Source: Ganaspis brasiliensis (Eukaryota > Arthropoda > Insecta > Hymenoptera > Figitidae). From it: a stretch of 64,000 bases of DNA. Positions 33,000-45,960 of the stretch are shown here, in pieces. The stretch spans positions 434,001 through 498,000 of the forward strand of contig JAZKLR010000341.1 of the NCBI GenBank assembly GCA_037103525.1, given 5' to 3'. The notes under the pieces are model-generated. The model was not told where the DNA came from. It did not search any database and saw nothing but the letters and a program-made list of their open reading frames with translations. The translations under genes were made by a program, and so were the position numbers. How positions within the stretch are numbered: position 1 is the first letter of the stretch; the number at the start of each line of letters is the position of its first letter.

Positions 33000-33600
33000 T
33001 TTTAATTTATTTTTCCAAACTATTCAAGTAAAATTACAAAATTCCTATTTATACCTAAAAAATTTTCCCCGTTATTTTAAGGATTAAAGTAAAATTACCA
33101 AAAATTTGTATATTTATACTTAATACTTTCAGGGTATTTTTTCTAAACTGTTTTAAAAGCTTAAAGTAAAATTATCAAAAACCTGTATATTTATACTTAA
33201 AACTTTGAGGATATTTTCTTTAAACTCTTGAGGTAAAAATAAAAAAAAATGTGTATATTTCTACTTAAAATTTTTTTGATATTAATTGAAAAACATTTTA
33301 GGTAAAGATACCTAAAAAAAAATTTGGTAAAAATTAAAATTTTTACCAAAACCTTTTGGTAAAATTACCAAAAATCTTGGGTATTTTCACCAAAATGTTT
33401 TTGGGTAATTTTACCAAATACTTTTGGTAATATTACCAAACATTTTGTGTATTTTTACCAAAATATTTTTGGATAATTTTCCCAAAATCTTTAGGTAAAA
33501 TTACCAAAAATCTTGTGTATTTTTACCAAAGAAATCTTTGGGTTTTTTGCTTCCAAAATATTTTTGGTAAAATTACCAAAGGAATTTTTTACAGTGTAGT
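33000..33600. repeat. Degenerate array of GGTAAAATTACCAAAA units
   Basis: Units of roughly 55-60 bp with self-complementary TTTTGGTAAAATTACCAAAA cores repeat about ten times with much variation. The array ends in TTTTTTACAGTGTA, like a MITE terminus, but no left partner was found. No coding. Confidence 0.7.
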
Positions 33601-36242
33601 ACAAAAACGTATCAATACTTGAGAAAAGTTATAAAAATCCCCTTACCTGGATTATCCTCTTTAAGATGTTGGGTTAATAAATTTGACGTAGAGCCAGGAT
33701 TATTAACTAACGTCTTGAAAATAATGGGTGAGAAAGGTAAGACACTAAACGAAAAAAAGAAATTAACCGTTTAGAGTTTTGATGAAATTTATTTGTCTCC
33801 ATTATATTGCATTGACAAACATCGGGAACAAATTATCGGACCTCACAAAACATGTCAGACGGTTATTGCTTGAGGTTTAGTTTCAAAATGGAAACAAGTG
33901 GTTTATCACAACTTTGATCAAGCGATGACGAAGGACATCCTTTTAGACATAATTCGGCAACTGGATGTACAGGGATACACAGTTGTTGAAATTGTATCTG
34001 ACTTGCATAAGTCCAACATTAAATTGTGGAAAAGTCTGAATGTTGGTAGTTCAGAAGATAATTTCTTTGAAAAATAAAATGTGTACTTTGACCATCCTTC
34101 CCGTAATGATATCAAAATACATATTTTTGCAGATATATGTCTCATCTTATGAAATTAATTAGAAATCACTTCTTAGATTCCTTTTTTGTATACGAAGGTA
34201 AAAAAAAGGATACAAAATATCTACATATGCTTCAGAACTTAAATACTTCAGATCTAAAATGCACTTTCTCATTGACACCAGAACACTTATATTGCCAGGG
34301 ACCTGCTCGTCAAAAGGTTAAATTGGCCAGACAGCTTTTTTCAAATAAAAATGCTAAAGCATTGTCCTTCTGCTTAATGCAACAGTCGAACAATGTAGCT
34401 TTTGCAGATTTTAAAGGTTGTGAGTTTACTAGTTACGTATTGCAACTTTTTAACGATTGGTTTGATCTATTTAATTCAAGACAAAAATATGATCGTAGCG
34501 GTGCCAAAGGCTTTGGAGTTGATTTAAGGAACCAAACTGCTCTTATTAATAAAGTGATTCACTTTATGTCATTAATGAGAGTTGGAAATAAATCTTCCAT
34601 GCTTCCTTTTCAAAAAGGCATGCTTTTTACTTGCCACTCAATGGTTAGTATGTATATATGACTTTTTGGGAAAAAAGTTTGGTCTTGAATATATTTTAAC
34701 TAATCGACTAAATCAAGATGTACTTGAGAACTTTTTTTCATATATTCGTGGAGTGGGAAAGGGTCATGACCATCCAACAGCTTTGGAAATAAAATATCGG
34801 GTAAGATGGTACATATTAGGCAAGCATGCAAGAGTAGTTTTTTCGGAAGGTTGCAATACAGAACAGGTATTGCATGATACAAGCCTTATAAATGCTATAG
34901 ATTTTAACTCATCAGAAGAAACAAATTGTGAGCCAGTTGTACCAACTTCAATTTCCGATAGTGTGGAATTATATGACGATGAATTACTCATTAATGCTTC
35001 ACACTTGTATGCGATTGCTGAGGAAGATGCTACTGACAATTATCTGAACAAAGACTTTCTGAATGTCGAAGAGTTGGATTATAGCTCTCAGGAAATAGAG
35101 CTAGCAAAATTGCAAGGCGCATCCATGGTTTAACGTGCGGTTTCCACCTGTACAGGTATATACCACACCGGTCCGCCTACGGTTCCTTCACGGGGTCACG
35201 AAACGGCGACCATGCGCGGCATTGTGCAGTGCAAGACACCCCGAATTGCAGACGGAACTCCTGTTACCTTTAAGTTCACATTTCACTAGCCGTTCGCCTT
35301 ACTAACCCCGAGCTCAACTATGTCACTCGGACCCTTCGGGCTACTAGGGAGCTAATCTGATCACCGGCAGGTCAGCCTGCCGTACATAACAAGACAGGAT
35401 CGAATTGCAGCTGAGCTTCTGTTACCTTTAGGTTCACTTTTCTCTAGCCGTTCGCCTTACTAACCCCGGGCTCAACTATGTCACCCGGACCCTTCGGACT
35501 ACTAGGGAGTTACTCTGGTCACCGCCGGGTGCAAAATTGCAAGAAGTCAATGCAATACTTTTTGAAGATGATGAAGAAGAAAAAGTGGATGTCATAATTT
35601 TCGGCATGTCAGACGAATTTAAAACTCCGCAATATGAAAGTGTAGAAACAGAAGAAGAATCCACATCTGGTATTACGTTTATATATTTGTCAAAATCTGT
35701 GAATTAAATTTTTTTTATTGGTTTGTTACTAATCAGTATTTTTCTTAATTCCAGTTTTATGACCAGCCACATATGAAGCGTCTAAAGAAGAAACAGATCT
35801 TTTGAAAATTTTAGAGAACGAAATGGCAATTGAAAAATTTGCAGAAGAGGGTCTTAAATACGTTGCTGGTTATGTGGCTTGGCGATTTTCCAATGACAAA
35901 TCATTAGGCTGTCATACAGGCACATTACCCAGTGTACCCACTAACGATTGGATATGTCATCTATCTAAAGGGTACTTGAAATATCCGTCGGAAAAATTGT
36001 TAGCAGCAGCTAGAATTTTGGAAACAGAATTTAAAGATTTTCATGGTAACGGTTTTTCAAAAGCTCCTAAAATTTATACAGAAGTAGCTATTAGAGTTGA
36101 TAAGAAATTAAATGAAAAGATTGATATGAAAGTTCTGAAATGTTTAGTGCGTACAAGAACACACATTAGGTTACGCAATTTAAATAAAATACTATATGAT
36201 AGCAAAAAACGTAGACATGTAAGAAAAATTAGAAAATTTTAA
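33600..36242 (+). pseudogene. P-element/THAP9-like transposase pseudogene
   Basis: In order: KTYQYLRKVIKIPLPGLSS (helix-turn-helix region), a catalytic-domain start with SFDEIYLSP, then HPSRNDIKIHIFADI with LMKLIRNHFLD, a central insertion-domain-like part (DWFDLFNSRQ), LNQDVLENFFSYIRG bearing the late acidic residue, an acidic linker, and a C-terminal domain with EGLKYVAGYVAWRF and CHTGTLP. Stops lie near 33,771, 33,872 and 34,075, with frame changes near 34,135 and 34,650. A 414-bp element splits the linker at 35,117-35,530. The most 3' frame (35,802-36,242) is intact. P-type transposases act with a THAP domain, such as that at 30,221; intervening sequence was probably inserted between. It is inactive. 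Confidence 0.85.
35117..35530. mobile_element. 414-bp GC-rich insertion with 13-bp target duplication
   Basis: GCAAAATTGCAAG flanks it at 35,104-35,116 and 35,531-35,543. It holds two related units from 35,242 and 35,401, sharing CTAGCCGTTCGCCTTAC and GGACCCTTCGG, after a head with CACCTGTACAGG. A long, variable-type duplication and lack of inverted ends point to target-primed retroposition (SINE or truncated non-LTR), but no poly-A tail or A/B box is certain. Composition differs strongly from its surroundings. Confidence 0.8.
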
Positions 36243-36282
36243 AACTTATGTGAGATTGTATGAATTTAAAAATGTAATTGAT

Positions 36283-36322
36283 TGTTATTATTGTTATTAT
36301 TATTATTATTATTATTGTATAC
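36283..36322. repeat. TTA/TTG trinucleotide microsatellite
   Basis: A run of ATTATT units, with a second shorter run near 36,345-36,370. It lies in the presumed 3' flank of the transposase pseudogene. Confidence 0.8.
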
Positions 36323-37064
36323 ATTGGGTGTAAATACTTTTGTCATAATTATTGTTATTATTATTATTACTATCTTTATGTGAAACATTGGTATTTTTAT
36401 TCAATATTATTACACGATTCATGCAATAAATAAATAAATGAAACACTTTTAACACCAAAAGTATTATTTATTCTTTACTTTTACTAATACTTCCTCGTAT
36501 TGTATTTTTAATGTATATCCAACTTTTACTTACTTTCCTTTGGAAGAATAATTTATTATTATTAATTTTATTGGTAAACTATTTTTTCAAGTATATAATT
36601 TTTGCTTTTTCATCATTGTATAGATTATACAAATTTTTTTCTACCAATATTATTTTTAGTTTATTTGAATTCAAAGCGCACTGCCGCGCAAGATATCAAT
36701 GTTATTTCGTAATATTATCTTCAGGAGGCCATTTAAATGTCCTGCCAATAGGCTAATAGGCTTGGTAGATTTGTTTTAAATTGAAGAAAATATCTCTATT
36801 TTTTTATTTGAATATCAGACAATATCTAGAGGATTCTCAAAAACCTTAAAATTGCCCATTGTTTCCCCACTCTCTAAATCTGAATTAGTTAAAAACTTCT
36901 ATTTTAAGTATGAAAACTCGTTTAGTATGTTAAATAGTAATTTTTACTAATAATTCAGTTAAAAATTACTAATTTAATTAGACAAAGTATTTTTAGGTTA
37001 TGTAAAACTACTAAAAGAATTAGTAAATTTTTATTTACTAATTACATTAGTTATTTTTTACTAT
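36323..37064. other. AT-rich region with ACTAATT-type short repeats
   Basis: From about 36,880 the sequence is built of imperfect TTAGTAAATTTTTACTAATT-like words, which continue beyond the inserted element (37,812-37,930). No gene recognised. A short frame at 36,511-36,756 is hydrophobic and probably meaningless. Confidence 0.45.
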
Positions 37065-37068
37065 TTAA

Positions 37069-37807
37069 GGGGTTAGACCACTGTAAAGCACGACAATTAG
37101 ACCTAATTTTAAGGTTCTTTTACGGGAGCAAGATAAAATTAGATAAAACCAGGTTTTATTTATTTTTATTAGGCATCTATTGAAGTATAAAAAAATTATT
37201 TTGCTATGTTGAAAAAGTTAAAATGGCGGCCTAGATTGTCGATTTAAAAAATTCAGTTTTTTAGGTAGAGGTCTACGGCCGGTAGAAAATATTTGTCAAT
37301 TTTTGATGTAGAACAAAAACCCAAAATTTTTATGAATTTGCAACTCAAAAGCTAGAGAAGTACGTAGGGGATTTTGAAAAAAACGGTTTTTGTAAAAATG
37401 GCACACATTTAAATGAAAATTTCCAGTTTTTTGGTAAAAAATCGATAGAAAATTGTTAATAAAAAAATTTTTTTTTTTACTATAGAAAAACCCCTACGTA
37501 CTTCCATAAAGAATGTTATCATGTAGCTGCATACCAATTTTTAAGTAAATCGGTCGAAAATTGTGCGAGAAAAGTTACCGGCCAGTTTGAAAAATGTGGT
37601 TTTGAGGAAAACGCGTTTAAAGTTTAAGAACATGGACGTTTCTAATGCACTGCGCATAGTAGCGTTTCGCGCTGATTTAAAAATTAACTTTTAAAAGTGT
37701 TTTCTTTCTATATTGTTTATTGTTTCTTATTTTTAAGACCCTATGACACCTTTCTAGCTAAAAAATTTTTTTTTGGTTTTTTGGAAGGTTCACAGTGGTC
37801 TAACCCC
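37069..37807. mobile_element. 739-bp TTAA-flanked non-autonomous DNA transposon
   Basis: Ends are GGGGTTAGACCACTGT and its exact inverted copy, flanked by TTAA at 37,065-37,068 and 37,808-37,811. No ORF of note. TTAA duplications suit piggyBac or Kolobok groups; the terminal sequence does not decide. It interrupts the ACTAATT-rich repeat. Confidence 0.9.
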
Positions 37808-37941
37808 TTAATTAGTTAAATTTAACTGCTGAACTAGTAGTTTTCTACAAACAATTAGTTATTTTTTACTAATTAAAAAAGAGAAAAATCATTCACGATT
37901 TTAACCCCTAAATAGTAGTTTGTAACTAATTCAGATTAAGA

Positions 37942-39707
37942 GAGCATGAAAAGGCGTCTTACTTTTTTGAAAAATTTGTTATAAAATGTTCAGAAACCAC
38001 TCAAAGCAGTAGTCCACCTAACGAATTCTTAAAAACTGTTTTAAAAGTAGTATTCCATAGTGTTTTTAAAAATTTGTTAAAATTAACTACTTTTTATGCA
38101 ATTTCAAAAAACCACCGTAAATGCTAAAAAATAAAAAAAAATTCTAAAGTAACTTACTTATTATTAATTTATTTCAGGTTATTCATTACGGTTGTTGTAA
38201 ATTGACAAACTATCAATATTTATTAATATTTTAATGTGTTTTTTATTCGTTTAAAAAATTTGTTATTATTATTTAAAATTATTCTAGAAAAATTGAGTTT
38301 TTTTTATACATTTGAAATACTGAATTCTCCGTTCTCTTCGACTTTTGCTATCTTTGGAACTTTTAAATTTTATATTAACAATATTCTATGTTAAATTAAT
38401 TACAACTAACACTACCAATTACTTAAATAATTTATTTAAACAATTTTATATTGTAAATTAACAACTCTTCAAATATACATATTGTTAGAAAGATACACCT
38501 TCCTGCGGACTAGCGAGTTTTATATAAAGTATTGTAAATCAATAAGAGGGCAATTATTATTTTAATAATTGTTTAATAAAATAAGAATTGTTGTTAACTG
38601 CTAACATTTATTAAAATTGTCGTTTTTTTATAATTTTAGAATTTCTTGAGCCATCATCAATAAGTAATGAATTCTGCTTCTGTTAAAGTAATTTTTATTT
38701 TAATACGTGTTTAAACAAATTATTAATTCTGATTTTGAACGTTTTAAAATTTTGTAAGAATTAAACTAACACTGTAAAGTTTGTTATTATAACTTTACAA
38801 CTCTGTTTTCATGAAATATTTTAAAAATTAAATTAATTCTTAAATAATTATTCCGATTATTATTATTCAAACAAATTGTTGTAGTTAATTGTAGACTATA
38901 AATATGCGTAACTAGTATACTAAATTGTAAAATGAAAAAAAAAACTTTACTGTCTTAGGTTAATTCTGGCAAAAGTTGAAAACTAATAGTAATTATTTGT
39001 TGGAACATTTGACAAAAGAATAATTACTAAAACAGAAGCAGAATTCTTGTTTTAAGATATCCCGAGATATTGCAAAATTAGAAAAAGACTTCATTTTTAT
39101 ACTCTTAGTTTAAAAAAGTCAGCAATTAGCAATCATTATTTTGTAAACAGTTGTTAAAGTAGTAATTGTACACTTAGTGTTTACATATTATTTTATAAAA
39201 CTCAATAATTTGCTAATTTGGAGAATATTTGTCAATTCACAACATAGAATTGTTTAAATGAATTATTTAAACAATTTTTAATGATTCTTGTGATTAATTT
39301 AAGATAGAATCACGTTATTATAAAAGTAAGTAAATAGTTACAAAATTTAGAAAAAACTCTATTTTTCTAATATGATTATAAATAATAATAGCAAATTATT
39401 TAAACAAATAAAAAACACATTTAAATCTTACTGAAGATTAATAATTTGTCAATTTACAACAACCGTAATCAATAACCTAAAATAAATTAATAATACATGT
39501 GATTTTAGAAATTTTTTTATTTTTTAAAATTTATAGTGGTTTTTTAAAAATGCATAAAACATAATAAATTTCAAAAAAATTTTAAATAAATTATAAAATA
39601 CTGATTTGAAAACAGTTTTTATAAATTGGTCCGATGGCTTAGAGTGATTTTTGACCAACTTACAGCAAATTTACAAAAAAAATCTTTTCATTTGGGAAAC
39701 AGCTCGG
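37942..39707. repeat. 1.7-kb near-complete palindrome
   Basis: Matching inverted words include TTCTTAAAAACTGTTTT (38,023) with AAAACAGTTTTTATAAA (39,612), TTACGGTTGTTGTAAATTGACAA (shortened: TTACGGTTGTTG) with CAACAACCGTAA, and AATTCTGCTTCTGTT with AACAGAAGCAGAATT. Arms of over 800 bp diverge visibly, so this is an old fold-back element. No target duplication could be fixed. Confidence 0.8.
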
Positions 39708-40787
39708 TTTTAGTAATTTGATTTTTAGTTTTTTTTATTCAATTGTGCATCATTTTGTGATTTTTGCATATTTTTTCAATTTTCTAACGGATTTTTAAAT
39801 AAAATGAAAGCACGTTTAGATTCAAAAAGAAAGAGTCCAAATCGTAATTACTAAAAAAGTTGTATAGCACTTGATGAATTTCTTGTTTTAAATTTTAATT
39901 AAATTGCAGTTTACAATTAAAAATTAAAATCATTGTAAACTGTGAAAAAACCCGTTTCATCAAAACAAAAACATTTTTTCACAAACAGTATTTTCAGGAT
40001 AAAATTAAAAAAAAATTGTTTCACAATAAATATTTTCTGAATAAAATTCAATTTCAGTTTCGACCATATTAAATAATAGTACGCTTAAAACTAGAATATC
40101 ATGTTTTCTCAGAGCAAAAGCGTTTGTAATTTTACATAAAATGGTTTAATGTAAAGTTGATGTAAACAGTTGAAAAGTTGGTTTTAACTTTTAAGCGAAT
40201 CATCTCAACTGAAAGCTGATTTTTTTCACTTTTTATTAAAGGAAATTAATTAAAATATTTGTATAAAATAGTTTAATTTAAAGTTACCTACTTTTAATAA
40301 TTTAGCATATATTTAATTTAATATGCAAAAATACTTTTACCTGATTTCAATGTAGATGTTCTCGCGCTCTTAAAATACGATATAAATTTGCAAAAGTCAA
40401 TTTATAAAAAGAATAATAAAGTGGCACAAATGGAGAGATTATAATTTATTTTGCTGAAAACCGAACTGAATATTATTTATAAATAATTTTTTTCAAATTT
40501 CAAAAGCAATTTTAGAATAATTTTTAGCTCTTTTTTATACCAAATTAATTATAAACGCCTCACTTGTACTAGTTTATTATTTTTAAGAAATCGATATTTG
40601 TTGATTTATTTTATCTTTTAAAAGCGAGGAACGTCAACATCAAGTAGGAGTACTTTTGTCAACATCAGGCTCCATCAGCCTTAAATTATCAAGTTTAATA
40701 TAATAATAATAATTAATTAATTATATAAACTTCGCTTGTTTTATATAAATTTAAATTATTATAAACAAGAAAGTTATTCTTATTTAA
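39708..40787. other. AT-rich region, no feature seen
   Basis: Only short homopolymer-rich frames occur. Near 40,590 AAATCGATATTTGTTGATTT resembles a segment near 47,187 in direct orientation, a hint of a diverged dispersed repeat. Confidence 0.45.
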
Positions 40788-40795
40788 ATAAAAAT

Positions 40796-43246
40796 TAGTG
40801 ATGCACGACGATACGAGAAAATTTTTTTTTCGCTCGATGTCGTTCGGATTTACTGATTATGTTCAGGGCGATCATCTCGGACTCTCAATTGTCTTTTCCC
40901 GGATCGTTTCGTCTCAATTTTCGATCGATTTCGAGCAATCAGACGATAATTTCAGAATCATCAGCTGTCAAATGAAAATATGAAAACACGATGGATGATT
41001 TCACTGACTTTCTGACTTTTTCTGAAGTCTTTTAAGAAGCTCAAACTTGGCACATATTAAGGTTTGTACAAAACAGACATTATATTGAAATTTCAGGAGG
41101 CTAATTTGTTTAATTTCTAAAATATTAAAGTTTGAAATTGATTACAAAAGGGGTTATTTTTTAAGAATTTAGATTTACTCTGAAGTTGGTTAGTTTAGCA
41201 ATTATCAACTAAAAGCGATTTCATTTAAATTTAAAATCTTAATTAATATTCATTTCTAAATAATTATAAAAGAAATACATTATTTATTTAAGTAATATTT
41301 TTATTTTTTTATAATTTCTTAGAAAGTAATATTAATTAAGATTTTAAATTTAAATAAAATCGCTTTTAGTCGACAATTGCTAAACTAACGAACTTCTGAA
41401 TATATCTAAATTTAAAAAAATAACCCCTTTTGTAATAAATTTCAAACTTCAATATTTTAGAAATTAAACAAATTACCCTCCTGAAATTTCAATATAATGT
41501 CTATTTTGTACAAACTTGTGCCAAGTTTGAGTTTCTTAAAAGCTTTTGGAGAAAAGTAGTTAGGTTGAAATATGGCAGTTTTAATGATCAATTTTAAATC
41601 CAATTTTCTTGTTCTTGTTATTATTATTATTATTATTTTTAATCAGAAAGAATTAATCTAAATGAATCAATAAAACACATATTAATACTTTGTTTAGAAA
41701 AATTTTATTTAAGCCTATATATTTATTAATTTACATTAGTTTGAAATATGTCCCGAAGAAGCCATTATAACCTAATTATCACACCCTTATTTACGTTTTT
41801 AAAATAAACAATTTTCTATTTTAGAATAACTATTAATTTACATAAAATTTTTATTTCTTAAACTTAAATTAATTGCGTGTTACTTCAAAGTAAAAAATCA
41901 AAAATATATTTTTTTTCATTAAATAGAAGAATAATTTTTAAAATTAAAGAAATGATGTGCAAAATTTTTAAAAAGTCATTCACACACCTAAATTTTCACT
42001 GAATTTAAATAGACATTACAGAGAAAGAAATTAAATCATTATATAATAATAAAAAAAGGATGCCTTGGTTGTTTCCATTTCAATTCAGACAGGCTATGTA
42101 TGTTCAAGTCAAGGAATCATTTCCCATTGAAATATGTTATTTTTCAGAAACATTTATGTTATGTATAACAAATTATAAAATAAGAGTTACTCAAAAATTA
42201 TTTTATAACTTGTTTTGTAGAAAAATAAAACAACGATTAATAAATATGCAAATTAATTGGAATTTAAATTAAAAAATCTAAAGAAACACTGTCTAATTTC
42301 AAATTTTTAAGAAATCATTACTTGTTAAATTAATTTTATATAGAATTCGTCAGTTTTTACACATTTTACATTTATTGCATTTCAGTGATATATTGAAACT
42401 TTGTTCTACTTGCAAAAATGCAAAATTTATGTATTTATTTCGTGTTATAATTAATAATTCGAAAGATTCGCAAGTTAGAGATAAAAGCTATCAGACTTTT
42501 TTACTCCACTTCTTAAGAGGAACATTTTTTCTATTTGGACTTTTGTTGTAATATCTAAAACAGGGTTTAAAAGAACTTCTTTTCTTAAAAAGAAATTTTT
42601 TTTATTCTTCTCTAAGACACGGGACTCTAATAAATTCTTATAGAAAATAATCGTTTTACTTCCAGAAAGTAGCAAAAAAATCGAGAGAAAAAAAAAGTGG
42701 GGAAAGTATGGAATTTAAAAGAACATAAAAGCCATAATTAGATACAGGAAGGATCATTTTAATATATACAATAGTAAAAAAGATATAAAAACTTTAAACA
42801 ATTTTAACGGTATTTTCTTGTAATCTCACTTTCAACTTAAAAAATTCAAATCCGCATAACTTCGTTAAAAATTTGTTTTCACCAATACAGGAAAATAAGT
42901 GTCGTCTAAAATTGTCTGAAAAATAACATATATTTCAATGGGAAATGATTCTTTGACTTCAACATACATAGCCTGTCTGAATTGAACCTCTTTCATTTTT
43001 GCATTTCGGAAAGTTTTAAAAGTTTCATATAAATCTTGAATTTTTTATTTGAATGTCATTATTTTTTAATTGACTACAACTTCACGCCTAATTTTATGGT
43101 AAAAACGAGATGCTCGGAATGATCGTTCGACTATCCGAGATGTTCGCTTTACCGAGACTAAACAAATTGATCGCTCGTCTGTCAATTTTATGAAAAACAA
43201 AAAATGTCGCTCGTTTCTCGGATCGTGTCGCTCAAATGCATCACTA
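40796..43246. mobile_element. 2.45-kb non-autonomous hAT element with 8-bp duplication
   Basis: It starts TAGTGATGCACGACG and ends TGCATCACTA; ATAAAAAT flanks both sides (40,788-40,795 and 43,247-43,254). TAGTGATG-like ends and 8-bp duplications are typical of hAT. Outer arms with CGCTCGATGTCG-type and TCGGATCGTG words are inverted copies. No transposase frame is present. Confidence 0.88.
41047..41525. repeat. Palindrome nested in the hAT element
   Basis: TTTGTACAAAACAGACATTA at 41,066 pairs with TAATGTCTATTTTGTACAAA near 41,495, and the match runs through to a centre near 41,290. A further inverted pair within the same element is at about 42,060-42,160 and 42,920-43,010 (TTTCCCATTGAAATATG against CATATTTCAATGGGAAA). 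Confidence 0.8.
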
Positions 43247-43254
43247 ATAAAAAT

Positions 43255-45590
43255 TGTTCATAAAACAAAAACATTTATTTTTTGAACGGGACAACCAATT
43301 TGGTCTTTCTTCATTTGTAATATAACAATTAATTAATTTTATACAGTTAAAAATCATTTGAAAACCTTTTAAGAGTTACTTTAAAAGTAAATTTTGTAAA
43401 AAATATTTGTCACTCATCTAAATCTAAAATATTTAAGAATAATGTAAATCAAATTGTTTAAAATTTCTGCTAATTTTTAGCAAAATGTACCACTTTTTTT
43501 TTATTAATAGTTTGTTTAAAACTATTTGTCTCAAATATTTGACTTTCGTGGCTAACATTTAACTTTGGCTAGTGAATTAGAATTAGTGACCAACTTTTCA
43601 TTAATTCAGATTAAAAGAGTTTTTAACACAAATTCTAAGACAATTAAACTTTATTTTTCAAAACTTATCTTTGCCGCAATTTATTTTCTTCTTTTATTTC
43701 CATCCAGTGATATTTTTTATTTATAAGCACTTTTTCGGAAAATTCGTGGCACTGAATGAAATTAAATAGTCGCAAGATTGGGATATGTCTTCACTGTCGA
43801 ACTTTACAAGAGAAAATGAGCCAAAAATGAATTCTTAGATTGCATCTCCTCATTAGGGATTGGTATTAGGTAGATCTTAAGAAATCTGAAAAATGAGATA
43901 TTAATTACTCATTAAGAAAAGGAAACTAATTAGAGACAACGACCGATTAGTATTAAATACTATAATTTATTTCGACTTTGCAACAAGAGTTTTTTCTAAA
44001 TATACGAAAAATTAAAACTTCGTTTGTTAAGGACTAATACAAAAATATAATAATTTGTTCTTGAATCCATAATATTTATGATTTTTTTCTAAAGTTATTT
44101 ATCAAATTGCTTTTTCGGAACGTGATATTGGAATAAAAACTTTTTTTAATTATAATTTTGCATCATGTAAGAAAAAGTCAAAATTAAAAAAAGTAAACAA
44201 ATATTTAAACGAAGTTTTTTTTATTTAACTTTATTTCTGAACAACTATTATCAGAAATTTCTAAAAAGATTTGAATAATATTGTTATTATCTTTTTATTT
44301 TCACAGAAAATTATAATTTGATCTAAATTCTACAAAATTTTTGGTTTAAAAATATAGCCCAGGCAAAGAAGAACAGTTTATCATTTTTAAACAATAAATG
44401 ATTGTTATTAAAGTCAATTTAGTTTTTTAATGAGACCAATTAGCATTGTTATAATCAGGAAATAACAAAATAAGTTATATACTAAAAACTTTAAAGTTCT
44501 TTAATGCAAATTTTTTTAAAAACATTGATAATAACAAAAGCAACAATAAAAAGTATTTGATTAGTAATAACATGGATAATTGTAGTTATTATTAACTGCT
44601 GATAAATTACATATTTCAAAAGTTAGTGAACCACAGTATCTGTGTGTTTAATCAATTTTAATAATAACTTAGAATTTGCATTATTTAAATAAAGTAGAAA
44701 ATTAATAACAGTGAGAGACAAATATAGTTATTAACGTTTTTTATTTTATTTTCGTTCTTATATTATTAAACGTAGGTACTTTTTTTTCTTTTGTCGAGTT
44801 TATCTAAAATTATTCCATTACATACATTTTTATCAAAGAATTTTTTTTTTTTCGTAATTAAATTGTGGCAAATTTTTTAAACAAAATTACAGCTATTTTT
44901 TTGTACACCGGATTTTTTAAAGTTGGTTTTTGAATGGCATTGTTTTTCACAATGAAGCAATATTTTTCGATATGATGACCCAAAATTGAAAATCAAATTT
45001 TTGTTAAATTTTGAACTTTTGTTTATTTAAATTAAAATTTAGTTTATGGGTAATAAAGCAATCACTTTACTACAAATTTCATGTAAAAAGTAAATTTTCA
45101 ATTTAAGGATGATTTTGGAGTCGCTTATTAAAAATTTAGTGTCAGAAATATGTTTTCAAAATTTACACTTCAAAATAATGAACACAATATTTTTCAGACC
45201 ATAAGAGCCACCTTAAACTAGATTTTACTTTGATTAATCTTAAATTTACAAAATTAAAAGAATTTTTATTTGTAATTGGCGCGTTTTTGAGGAAAAATAA
45301 GTAATAATAAGTAATGTGACATTAATAATAATTACAATAAGTAATGTGACATTTTGGGTCGTCATAATATTCTTTAAAAAATTAGCCTAAAGAAATCATG
45401 TTTTTTTTTCTTAAAAATAACTGTCACTTTCTAAAAAATATTTTCACAATTATGTTTTAAAGATGTTCCCATTGACATATATAACCTCAAAGTAGAAAAT
45501 GGTTTTCCACATAAAATAAAAATAATATAAAAATTTATTTCACACAATTTTGAAAGACCCAGTTAGGATACTCTTTTCAAAAAATTAAGG
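43255..45590. other. AT-rich region, no gene seen
   Basis: Short direct repeats such as AAGTAATGTGACATT (45,312 and 45,340) are the only structure noted. Confidence 0.5.
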
Positions 45591-45594
45591 TTGA

Positions 45595-45960
45595 GACCAA
45601 ATTTGTTATCAAATAATTTAACATTTAGTATTTTTTTCATTAAAGTTTGTGAATAAATCTAATTTTCATCCAATTTCAACAAATAATAGCTCATTTTAAT
45701 CATTGAAACATTTTCTTCAGGCCTGTTTGTTGGATTTTGTTTAAAACTTTACTTTTTAAAAATATATAATAGTAAAATTTTATTTATTTGATATTTTTTA
45801 ACAAAATTCAACGAACAGACTTGTAGAGAATGTTTCAAAGAGTGAAATGAGCTATTGTCTGTCAAAGTTGGATGAAAATTACAATATTGTTAACAAAGTT
45901 TAAAGAAAACACACAAAATGTTAAATAATTATTATTTAATAACGAATTTTTGGATTTACA
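45595..45960. repeat. Hairpin element of about 360 bp
   Basis: TTTTCATCCAATTTCAACA (45,664) pairs with a diverged inverse at 45,865, and AATAGCTCATTT pairs with AAATGAGCTATT, around a centre near 45,775. Arms are about 170 bp. No clear target duplication. Confidence 0.75.

Noticed and set aside
33588..33601. Complete MITE ending at ACAGTGTA near 33,600
   Set aside because: No matching left end could be found upstream in the TTACCAAAA array, so it is recorded only as a possible solitary terminus.
40798..40983. 61-codon frame at the start of the hAT element
   Set aside because: Lies within inverted arm sequence with no domain and no partner frame; no hAT transposase motif.
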